Assembly (NCBI GenBank): GCA_014773175.1
Contig: VXCM01000223.1
Coordinates: forward strand, 124,001 to 188,000
Reading direction: 5' to 3'
DNA from: Lucifuga dentata
Taxonomy: Eukaryota > Chordata > Actinopteri > Ophidiiformes > Bythitidae
Length of the DNA: 64,000 nt
The position numbers and the translations under genes were made by a program. This document shows, in pieces, positions 24,761-34,525 of this stretch. How positions within the stretch are numbered: position 1 is the stretch's first letter; each line of letters starts with the position of its first letter. Under the pieces are notes generated by a model that saw only the letters and a list, made by a program, of their open reading frames with translations, was not told the origin of the DNA and did not search any database.

Positions 24761-24795
24761 GACCTATAAAGGACCTTCTAGGTCCTTTATAGGTC
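24761..24795. repeat. Perfect hairpin (16-bp stem, 3-nt loop)
   Basis: GACCTATAAAGGACCT (24761-24776) and AGGTCCTTTATAGGTC (24780-24795) are exact reverse complements around TCT. The inner block AAAGGACC resembles the tip of the MITE family, but the rest does not. The stem is too short for a microRNA precursor. Confidence 0.85.
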
Positions 24796-24892
24796 ACACA
24801 CAGGCCTGATGAGAAAGATTATAAAAGTAATAGATGTAAGAAACAGCACTTTTTAAAACTGATCAGGATCAACTGCACCTTTTTCATAATAA

Positions 24893-24962
24893 AAAGGTTT
24901 GGCACTTTGAGTTGCCTTTGTGTCACAAATGGTGCTATATAAATAACCTTGCCTTGCCTTTA
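24893..24962 (+). repeat. 3' tail of a LINE/SINE-type retroelement
   Basis: GGCACTTTGAGTTGCCTTTG, then GGTGCTATATAAATAACCTT, then repeated CCTTG units. The order 'CACTTTGAG ... GTGCTATATAAATAA' plus a short tandem tail is the well-known 3' end shared by fish L2-type LINEs and their partner SINEs. Only the tail is present. Confidence 0.65.
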
Positions 24963-26599
24963 TTTTGTTTCATTGATATTGGTGTATCATTTTTGAAAAA
25001 ACTCCTTATGTCCCAGTGTTGGTCAAACATTAAGAAAATTCCTGTATCAGGATTTTTAACCAAATTTCCATAACTTTCTGTGTAATCCTGCTGACAAACA
25101 AACCAAACAACAAATGTAGGTTAAACCATAACCTTCTTTGCAGAAGTAATTAAATTATCCAAAGTTCTGATACACATCGCAGCTTTTGGTTTTACAGATT
25201 CACACACAATTCAGAACATAATTCAAATTCTGTACATAAAATTTAAATTAATTTGGCTTATAGCACAACTAGCAAGCAGGCTTTGAGACAATGGATCCAC
25301 ATATTAGCAGACAGACAGATAATTGATCTACTCTATAGCTTTAATGGACATGGTAACAGTGCCAAAGTTTTGCCATTATAGCTGCATTATCTGCTGTTCG
25401 CTCTCCAGAATTCTGCTCTCACAGCATACAGTAACCATAACAATTGCAGTGGCCCATCACAAATCAGAGATGATGGTTTAGTCAGAGCGTTTAGCTTGCT
25501 GCTCCTCATTTGTCTTCACACTATACAAATTCTCTATTCACACTTGGCACACTTGACATATGATTATGAAAATGTGTGTGTCTCTGTTTCTTCTACCTGC
25601 CTTTGTCCTTGAATGTTTTCTCACTGGTTTCAATGCCAGCCCACACAGACAGACAATAGAGCCTGAATCCATAAGAATTTACATGCTGGGCTTATGGAGG
25701 CAGTGATGAAAAGAGAACTGAAGGTCGAATAAGAATTGTGCAGCTATGGATTTACCTTCCTGTTCGTTCCAGACATTTCAAAGAACAGTGAAATCTACAG
25801 TTTCCAACACATACACGATACCAAATCCAGTAATTGCATCACATAATGCTAAGACCCTTCTGTCTGATAATTAGTTTTTCCACTGGGACCGGAGGCAAGG
25901 GCTGCAGAGAAAATAAGTAATAGCATGTGTAAATAGGAAAGAAATATGTAGAATCAAAATTTATATGCATGTAAACGCATAAAAATCTACATAGAAAATA
26001 CACTTAATACTGCCATCATCCACTTTGAAAGCTTTCTTTCTACATCTATATAAAGAAAGACCATAATACTGAAAGTTCCACTCACTGAGAAGATGATGCA
26101 CTTTGATGCAGTCAACATTGTTGTTTGTCACAGATTTCTGGAGAGTTTACCACTATTTTCTGCTCGAGTGAGATTTCAGACATTTTCTGTTTTCAAAACA
26201 AAAGCTTATGAAATTGGCAAGGAGATCATAAGTCTATGAATTGGAGAGTGGTGTGTAAGTCTTTTCATTTTCCTGGAAGCAACATTAAATCCTATTCAGC
26301 CAGGCCATATTTCTTGGATTTTCATCCAAACTATATTTTGGAAAGAGCCCAGTTGTAGTCCTCATCAGGATGTATTGGCTCATTGCTGCACGGTTTTAAG
26401 GTGCAAGATGATAATCTTCTCATCAAATTTAGATTTATCTTTTTAGCCACCGCAGATGACACTTCTTAGTTTCTTACATTACAAATGCATAATATTTTTT
26501 TTCCTGCAGCCTGTTGTTCGTCTTGGGTTCTTAAGCTTTTGGGGTAATATAGGGTGTAAAATAACTCATGAGATACCTATCCTTCTAACAACACTGTGG
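24963..26599. other. Non-coding stretch, nothing recognised
   Basis: No gene, repeat end or RNA gene recognised. Confidence 0.5.
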
Positions 26600-26957
26600 T
26601 TAAAGGGCCATATTATTGATTTTGCATGTTTGAGCCCAATAAATACTATCTGCATACATATTCCCTGGCAGAGACACATTTTCTTCCATGTAGCTTCATG
26701 CTGGATTGGTTAAATTAAGTTACTTTGACAAAATTTAATAGTTTCAGGTTGCTACAAGTTGATTTTAATAGCATTCTGGATTGAACTGAATGACAATCTG
26801 GAAGGTAGGATTTTTTTTTTTTTTTTTTNTTTTTTTTTTTTTTTTTAATGTACTGCTCCTGTAGTGTGTTTTAGAAAATGGTTAGCAGTAATGTAACGTG
26901 TATGTGCTGTAGATTATAATGAGCTCAACCATGCAAATCACTGGTGTGCTCCTTTAA
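26600..26957 (-). mobile_element. MITE with internal deletion, minus orientation (copy 6)
   Basis: It starts TTAAAGGGCCATATTATTGA and TTTGCATGTTTGAGCCCAAT, jumps to the interior (CCCTGGCAGAGACACATTTT, TTACTTTGACAAAATTTAAT), then the R-type end reversed (AACTGAATGACAATCTGGAA, TACTGCTCCTGTAGTGTG), ending GTGTGCTCCTTTAA. The segment with the GTGATACACC block is deleted. A poly(T) tract with N (26811-26846) interrupts the R-type end. Confidence 0.8.
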
Positions 26958-27173
26958 ATTAACTTTCCTGTTAAGTTTACTACAAGTCTAGAACTGAATC
27001 ACTCAAAGTGATATTGGTATTTAAATGAAGTTACTTAAGAAAAATAATGATTGACTATGAGTATATTGACTGTTAGATAACTTTTCTCAGTTTTCTTTAA
27101 AACTGTTTGCCTGTTTGTTTTTGTTTTTTGCCTTTTAAAAGTTGATCCTCTTTTACAAGCGGCATGTTTTTAA

Positions 27174-27176
<3 letters not shown>

Positions 27177-27218
<42 letters not shown>

Positions 27219-27231
27219 TGTGTGCGAGCAN

Positions 27232-27276
<45 letters not shown>

Positions 27277-27288
27277 TGTGTGCGAGCA
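27177..27288. repeat. (CT)n(GT)n microsatellite duplicated across an N
   Basis: CT run, GT run and GCGAGCA occur at 27177-27230, then N at 27231, then the same series again at 27232-27288. This is most simply an unmerged overlap. Confidence 0.9.
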
Positions 27289-27515
27289 TGCTGTGGACCT
27301 CAGATAGAAATCCAGAGATCTGACACAGCACATTTTGTTGCAGAAAATATTTGACACTCAGTGAGATTCTGTATCTTTCAGACCTCAGTTGGCTTGGTTA
27401 TAAATTGCTTTTTGTGAGACAAGGCCCAAGCTCCATTACCCTCGGTGGAAAACCATCTCATGGAAGAAGTTGTCACCTTGAGGGCCGATCTGTTCTCACG
27501 ACTGACTGACAGCAT

Positions 27516-27555
<40 letters not shown>

Positions 27556-27808
27556 TGTGTGTGTGTGTGTGTGTGCGAGCATGCTGTGGACCTCAGATAG
27601 AAATCCAGAGATCTGACACAGCACATTTTGTTGCAGAAAATATTTGACACTCAGTGAGATTCTGTATCTTTCAGACCTCAGTTGGCTTGGTTATAAATTG
27701 CTTTTTGTGAGACAAGGCCCAAGCTCCATTACCCTCGGTGGAAAACCATCTCATGGAAGAAGTTGTCACCTTGAGGGCCGATCTGTTCTCACGACTGACT
27801 GACAGCAT

Positions 27809-27846
<38 letters not shown>

Positions 27847-27867
27847 TCTCTGTTCCTCTGCCTCTGT
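27282..27867. repeat. Tandem duplication, 293-bp period, near identical
   Basis: The sequence from GCGAGCATGCTGTGGACCTC at 27282 recurs at 27575. Each unit has about 230 bp of unique sequence, ending GACTGACTGACAGCATTCTT, followed by a CT/GT microsatellite. I saw no differences between the two unique parts. No N lies between them. It may be a very recent duplication or an assembly artefact. Confidence 0.88.
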
Positions 27868-30102
27868 TTCTATCACTCTGACCACTTGCTCTGCAATCTG
27901 TTTAGATCAAACTGCTCCTGCGAGCATCTCTGATTTTCAATCAATTTCAGGAACAGTAGCTTTCACTGTTGTCTGCCTGTCTGTCAGTCTTCAGAGCTTC
28001 AGCAGATGAAAACTGAATCCATCAGAGCCACAACCTGATAGCATTCTTCACTTACATACGAGTCTGATTTCTACTTCAGAACCTCTGCCATCCCTCTGCC
28101 TTTTTAAATATTCATTATTCAAAGTGGATGATATAGCCTTAACATAATAACGTAATATCTGAATGTATTTTTTGTGATAATGATATTTGAGAGGATAAGA
28201 AAAATATAACTGAACAGTGTTGCATTGTGATTGCAAAAGTATGTATACTGCAAAGTGTAACAAAATAAGTAAAGAATACATGTAAAACTAGGCACAGTAG
28301 TGTTTCCCTTCACTAAAAGTATAAATGACTAAATCCTATAATATTTTAGGTTGTAAGCAATAACTCAGATGTAATCATGCTGGTGTTCAGCCAGCAATTT
28401 CAGACAATTCTTTGCAACAAACTCTTATTGAACCTTAAAAAATAAGTTATATGAATTCTTTGAATTAAAAAATACTTTAAAGAGCAGCACTTAGTTTCTG
28501 CTTTTGCATAATATATTTATGATTAATGTATTAAGCATCAGTGTTTGGTAATTTTCTGTATGTACCTGTGTCTGTGTATCTGCACAAGTGTTGTCCAGGC
28601 TGAAATTATGTATTGTGAGGTTACATATATTGGCATAACCATCTATATCTTGTAGCTATGATACAGATATTGATAAAAGAAACACCTGTAGCTAATATGT
28701 ATTAGCTAATATGGATTGTAATAAATTAGTGTTGTCATTTACAAGGTGTTCATGGATCACTTGAGTTTGTAGCCAAAACAACAAAATCTAAAAAATTTAG
28801 TAACATTGTTATTGCTACCAACATTGAGATTTTCAATGAATATTGTTAATGTATAATTCATAGTGATTGGTCTGTAATCACTTTGAAAGTAGCTGTGTGT
28901 GTTATTCAGCAGGAGCAAAGTAAACACTAAATACACACCTGCTAACTGGGTACAGTAAGTCAATGCAGCATTAATGCACCATGAAAAATCCAAAATGTCA
29001 TCATACATTTAAATATCACTGTAAATATCACTCATGTAAAAGAGGATATTTTATGATACGGTTAGATAATGTCAGAGTAGTTAGCTACTTAATCAACCAG
29101 ACTGTGTGTCACATTAATAAAGCCCTAGAGAAGTAAACAAATATCTTTTTACTCTCATTAGGACTATTTCCACTCTGGTAGAGCGGGAGGAACTCGTGGG
29201 GTAATGATGTGTAGATCATAAGGTGATAAATTAAATACAACCCAGAATTAACGAACTCTGATGTTACAGGGACAGAACACTATACATTTAATGCTGAATG
29301 TATATCCAATCTTATCAGGGTGTCTGAGAATAAATGTATCAGGCAGGATATACAAGAAAAAAAAACAGTCTTAACAGTCTTAAAGGGATGGAGATACAGT
29401 TGAGTAATCATTACTCAGAAATACAGTAAGCCCAAATCCCATCTGAACTTTGCCAAGGCTGATTAGAAAACACAACAAGGAGAAAATAATTTGATAAAAG
29501 TGAAAGACAACCGGAAAGGAGAAAATGACTTAAAGAATATAAGATCAGCTGCAATCCATGTGCCAAACTGATGCATAGTAGGTAAAGATTTTCATTTTTT
29601 TATAGGCTTATGAACAGAGGAAGAGGATTACAAACTGAATCCTTTGTAATTAGCTCCTCTGGGTGAAAGTATTAAAACAGTACTCTTCAGAGGAAGCAAA
29701 AGTCAAAATGGTTGGGAAAAGGAGTTATGGAAGAAGAAGATAACATGTTTACGTGACGCAAAGAGTCTGTATTTCAGGTTTCTGCCCTGGTTTGAGTGAT
29801 ACCCAAGAGTATCTCACACTTATCTTTTATAAGATCACGTAGCACAGAGAAATATCAGTCCTGATGACCTGATGACCACAGTTGAATATGTAGATTGAGT
29901 TTAATTTTTGATTGTCTAAGGAAGAGTGTGGAGTATGCATTGTGTATTTGAGCAGCAGACAGACAGGAAACCACTATGCACCAGGATTCATTCTAATGAT
30001 TCATCCTAATGTTTCTGTTCTCACACTTCTAATTTCTTTACTACCAAACTATCCTTGTTCTGTACTGTCAATGTCAATCTAAACCTATGTGCCTCCTCTA
30101 AG
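27868..30102. other. Non-coding stretch upstream of the receptor pseudogene
   Basis: Frames are short and unsupported. No first exon for the receptor at 30,103 could be recognised. Confidence 0.5.
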
Positions 30103-31607
30103 GTCCCGCTGCTGCTGCTTCCCAGCTTTGGCTTGAACATCTTCATCCTGATGTCCTGTCTGTTCAGCCAGAGAAGCAAGATCAGGAGCAACATGCTGTA
30201 ACCTCGTCACCCTCAGCCTGTAAGCCTGTGACCGTTCATTGGAAGCAGCATGGCCGCTGGCTGCTGGGCTCTTTCGTGTGTGAAGTCATGGCGAGCACCA
30301 AACTCATGACAAGCTCAGCTCCTTTCCACTATGTCTCCTTCATTACATTCTCTATTTACTTGCTGGTGGTGTGTGGCTGCAGACATGACAGGCTGTTTCT
30401 GGCCCTGCAGCTTCTCTTCCGTCTCATACCTGTGTGGCTGACGGAGCTCAGCCTGTGGCTCTCAGCCAGCCGTGTGACGCACCTCGATCCTGTCAGCCTC
30501 ACTTGCTTCTCCTTCATTCATGATGAAGTTATGAGGATCTTCGTGCTGGTAAAAGCTTCTGCGTTTCTGTCTTTAAACCTGTATGTCTATGCTCATGTTC
30601 TTCACATCTTTGTCCAGAGTGCTAAGGTGATGCATGGAGCCAGACAGTCAATGTGCACCTGCCGAAGATGTTCAGCCTCATATCTGTCATTACTCTCACA
30701 GCACATATACCTGGTAAGTACTATATCTTAACAGTGAAATAACTTAATAATAATTGATCAAGATAGATTTTTAAATATAGATTTATCTTTAGAAATTGAA
30801 TAAATATGAACAAATTAAAAAACAATTTCTCTTTTTGAACAGTTAATTTCACTCAAATAATAACTGACAAAATTTGGGAATGTCTGATAGCATCACGACA
30901 TGTCTTTCATGATACAACTATTCATCAATATTTATCAAGACAGGAAAGTAATTTTTTTGGCCTTATTTTGCCTTGCTGCATAATAAAGTTAAATGGCATT
31001 GATTTCTTAGCAACTGATGAGATTAATTCTGATTTTCTAAGCCATTTGACTAATGCCAGATGACACAGCTAATTTCAACCTTATGGCTGAAACAGACAGC
31101 TTGACTTTTATTTCTGTAGTTAGTTGGTTCTTAAGTTCGTTAGTTTATTCATTGGTTATTTAGCTAGTTACTTAGTTAGTTCATTTATTATCTTAGACAG
31201 TCTTAATGAATAGGAGCATTACAGAAAAAGCCATTTCATTGTAGGCCTGTTCAGTTTGTTGTATAGACAATACATATGAATTGTGATTATTGTGTAGAAC
31301 ATTCAGAATGTTAAATGTTATTCTGTCTCATGTAAAGGTATTATAACTGCAGGTAATACTATATAACTGAATGGTCTGTAGGTGCTGGGTTTGTGTTGAT
31401 GGAGCAGCCGTAGCGTGTCTGGAGATGGTCAGAGAGTTTCTGTTGGACCTGCCTTTACTCTCCAGTCCTGTGATCCTGCTCTGCGTGAATAAAGATCTGA
31501 GAAATCAGTGTGTTCTGCTGCTGCAGCGAAGACCTGCCATCCGCTGCACACCAGGCCAGCAAAACAAGAGCCTGACCTCTGCAGGAACAGACACAAGTCA
31601 CCTCTAG
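30103..31607 (+). pseudogene. Broken rhodopsin-like G-protein-coupled receptor gene
   Basis: Three pieces in order look like a seven-helix receptor. Piece one (30103-30198, after a plausible acceptor CTCCTCTAAG) reads PSFGLNIFILMSCLFSQRSK, a TM1 with the conserved Asn, then IRSNML and a stop at 30199. Piece two (30201-30713, other frame) gives RWLLGSFVCEVMASTKLMTS with the TM3 Cys, then YVSFITFSIYLLVV, TM4 (PVWLTELSLWLSASR), an extracellular Cys, TM5 (LSLNLYVYAHVLHIF) and the start of TM6, ending at CTG|GTAAGT. Piece three (31382-31607) has FLLDLPLLSSPVILLCVNKD, a TM7 with a SPxxxL end, then LRNQC and a stop at 31605. TM2 is missing, the usual D/E-R-Y is absent, and no splice choice I tried keeps frame into piece three. 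The pattern resembles the teleost 'odorant receptor 131-2-like' group, with GPR148-type as an alternative. Decay is inferred; a sequencing error could explain one of the frame breaks. Confidence 0.55.
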
Positions 31608-32229
31608 AAGTTAAGTATTTCACTACATGTTTATGTGTAACCTCCAGGATTTGATTAACACATGCCATCCCTCCAAAAATTATATTTCTCTTTATAGGAT
31701 CGATTCGTAAGAGTTGAAGTTGGTGACAAAATGTCAAGATCTGTCCCTCCTCTGTTAACTTAATGTCCACTGTCTCACTGAGGTAGATAAATGTGCAAAT
31801 AGAAACATGCAACCAAAAACAAAATACAGAAAAAAAAGAACATTTTGTTCAATGATGTGTGGTTTTGTCACGGCTGTTCATTAGAATGTAAAGTTAGATG
31901 CTGATCTTGGATGGTGTTTTTGCAATCATTCACCAGAAACTTGGCTCATACTGTAAAAATGGTTAAGTACTGACATCTTGTGGCGATTTCTTTGACCACA
32001 TTAACTTGAACGTATCAGGTACTGTATGTGTTGATATGATGTGTAGCACACTACCTCCAGGACTGCTGCAGTGGTGAAACAGGCTGACTTAAATATACAA
32101 TGAGGAAATCCAAAATGGTGTCAGAATAAGTTCATTACATAAACTCTATGACAGAGTCCTTTGTCTTTACACAAAAAAGTCTACAACAAAGGCAAACCCT
32201 TCCTAAAACAAAAGTCAAACCTTTGATAA
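31608..32229. other. Non-coding stretch
   Basis: No feature recognised between the receptor remnant and the LINE remnant. The minus-strand open frame at 31429-31812 mostly runs antisense to the third receptor piece. Confidence 0.5.
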
Positions 32230-32990
32230 TCATCCAGCCAAAAGAAATCTACCTTGATTAAGTCCATTTTGTGAAAACGTACACCTTTAATAATAAGCAA
32301 TAGAACATAAAACGAACTTTATTTTCAGTCTCTCCTAACCCACATAACACAGCGAATATTTCCTCCTCTGGTGTAATTAAATCTGCCATTTTCAATAGCT
32401 GATGCTAATGTACTTGAGAATAACTGTATACATAAAGATCATTGGCTTTTAGCTAAATTCTGTCTAACATATGGTTCCACATTATAATTATTTTTAATAA
32501 GGCAATATGTTCTCAATTTTGGCTTACACCAAACACCAACAGACCATTTTTCCTTATATATAAGAAACAGTTTACTCTGTTTGTCACAGTTTAACCTAGT
32601 CTGGAAAATAAATCAGATTGATCATTGAAAATAAAGATTTTATCTGTGGCCCAGGGGTAACTATGTGACTCATCCCAGTTAAATATCTTCTTAAGTCTAT
32701 TCCATAACTCATGAATCTCACATTTATGTCTAATATTTAGAGGATCCCATCTCATATCACCACTACCAAAACTGATGTAAATTTATGAACTGCCAAGAAA
32801 GAGTGAATAGCTCTATAATGAACTGAATAAGAAGTCACGTGTTTATGAAAGCCCCAAATATCAGACACATAATCTGAAACAGGACACACACACAACTTAT
32901 ACAAATGTGTGTAAGTACCATATCTTAAGTATGTAACAGCCATAAATAATAAACATACAGACAAAGTCATAAACATCAAACAAAACCTGT
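32230..32990 (-). mobile_element. LINE ORF2, C-terminal region after the reverse transcriptase, decayed
   Basis: On the minus strand, pieces in order match the C-terminal third of a LINE ORF2. Near 32,830-32,760 is HYRAIHSFLAVHKFTSVLVV, like the 'RAIRFFLGVHKF.P..A' block, followed by GDMRWDPLNIRHKCEIHELW (about 32,760-32,690) and the segment RLKKIFNWDESHSYPWATDK. At about 32,533-32,455 is KPKLRTYCLIKNNYNVEPYV, then RQNLAKSQ, then IENGRF (about 32,397-32,380). After a frame shift come cysteines of the terminal C-x-x-C type (LCGLGETEN, then FMFYC). Stops and shifts make it inactive. The endonuclease remnant at 1-1397 may be the same family, but this cannot be shown here. Confidence 0.72.
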
Positions 32991-33261
32991 TTTGCTCATT
33001 TAATAATTATTATTTGAGGCATCTACACTGACTGTGGGTACCATTAACTTAATTATCATACAAGCCTGAGGTTGCTTGCAATTTATGTCTGAACTTAGAC
33101 TTTATTAGTGTTTTGAGTTTATAAAAATGAGACCTGAAAATGACAAACAATAATATTACAGTAACAGCAAAAATGTCAAATTTATAAGATGCAAGATAAC
33201 AGGAATCCAAGAAGGCCAGAAAGCACAAACACGGAAGTCTGATTAGCAATATTGCTTATAG

Positions 33262-33277
33262 CCAGAAGGGGGCGCTG
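33262..33277 (+). promoter_or_regulatory. Candidate CTCF binding site
   Basis: CCAGAAGGGGGCGCTG matches the CTCF core consensus CCASYAGRKGGCRS with one mismatch (A at the Y position) and is followed by the common CTG extension. It is a rare GC-rich island in AT-rich surroundings. Motif match only. Confidence 0.4.
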
Positions 33278-33740
33278 CCTATCAACAGTTGCATCTCCTG
33301 GTTACACTAAATTATGAATGACTGAATAATTTTCATTAATCTTCATGATAGATTCAGTGAGAAGGACGCAGCTCTGGATAACGAATTGCATATTTATGAG
33401 CTTCTTCACTCATGACTGAGATAATCCAGCCACTTACAAGTTATGTATTTCCCAGCAGTCAGTTTCCCTTCATTTCCTGGAAGCTTCTCTAGGTCACCCA
33501 CAGCATGGAGCTTCCATCGCATGACCTTTAACCCCAGTAATTTCCCATGGGTTTCTACAGCATGGAGATGCATATGGAAAATTGTAATTACTGGCATCTG
33601 TGGCTACCCACATATTATGTTATCTACATGCACTGCAATTAACATATTACTTACACAGTCTCATGTTGTGCACACTGGATGATTGGGTGCAGCACAGCAC
33701 TGCAGAATTTAACACATACAACCTAATATGAAAATGCTTT

Positions 33741-33910
33741 GGTGAAGATTCTCAGTCATCCAGGCGGGTAGATAACTATAACTATAACCTCCAGTTACTG
33801 TAGTTACTGGAGGTTTAACATCCTTCTGTGCATTCATTTCTGACTGACAAAGCCATTTGGATGAATGGTGAAACATTTCAGAATTAAAAACTTGAATCCA
33901 GTTGACTTGA
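33741..33910 (-). repeat. Fragment of a dispersed repeat
   Basis: GGTGAAGATTCTCAGTCATC-CAGG matches the inverse of 23183-23210. It is followed by a hairpin at 33786-33815 (AACCTCCAGT / ACTGGAGGTT), then TTTGGATGAATGGTGAAACA and TTGAATCCAGTTGACTTGAC. Segments of the form 'GGATGA.TGGTGAAAC.TTT' occur in a common fish repeat, possibly of Penelope type. The family is uncertain. Confidence 0.4.
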
Positions 33911-34207
33911 CACACTTTTCATATACTGTATCTAATATGAAAGTGATTTCTTATCAAATATGTCTTATGCTGTGATGATTTTATAATCAAACTTAATGTA
34001 TGGCAACAGAATAAAATATTTAAATAGCAACACAAATTACATGTACAGCTGAGATTACACATAATGCTTTTTTTTTCCCTGATCTAAATAATGGCACAAT
34101 GTACACTTGAAGTCATTACAATGGATTTCCTATGCTCGTATCATCATCTCATGAGAGTAATATGCTAATTAATGTTCAGTTACAGAATGAGCAAATCCTC
34201 ACCATGA

Positions 34208-34262
34208 AGTAAGTGTATGTGTGTGTGTATGTGTGTGTGTGCATGTGTACTGTATGTGTTTC
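34208..34262. repeat. Short interrupted (GT)n microsatellite
   Basis: GT units with GTAT and GCAT interruptions. Confidence 0.9.
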
Positions 34263-34512
34263 TCTTAATTTTCCTGGTCATATAACAGCAAAACTTTATC
34301 ATGTAAACTAACATGGTACTGAAGAAAATAGTTTCAGCATGAACTGTTTAATGTGCTACTGTGTTACTGTGCTAATGTGTATGTTGCACCAGCTAACATA
34401 ATTGTAATTACTAACACAATGTGTAATTCCATAAAAATTTCTTTCTATACTGCATTATATAAGATGTTTCTTTGAATCAAAGAGTCATTTCAGTCTGCAG
34501 CAAGTGTCTTCA

Positions 34513-34525
34513 GTTGCCTAGCAAC
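34513..34525. promoter_or_regulatory. Candidate RFX X-box
   Basis: GTTGCC-T-AGCAAC fits the X-box consensus GTNRCC(N0-3)RGYAAC exactly, with a one-base spacer. RFX factors bind such sites in promoters and enhancers of ciliary and some neural genes. No exon was recognised beside it, so it could be a distal element or chance. Confidence 0.4.

Noticed and set aside
24761..24795. Possible microRNA precursor
   Set aside because: The stem is only 16 bp with a 3-nt loop, far shorter than a pre-miRNA.
33786..33815. Hairpin AACCTCCAGT / ACTGGAGGTT as a small RNA gene
   Set aside because: A short stem inside what seems to be a dispersed repeat fragment.
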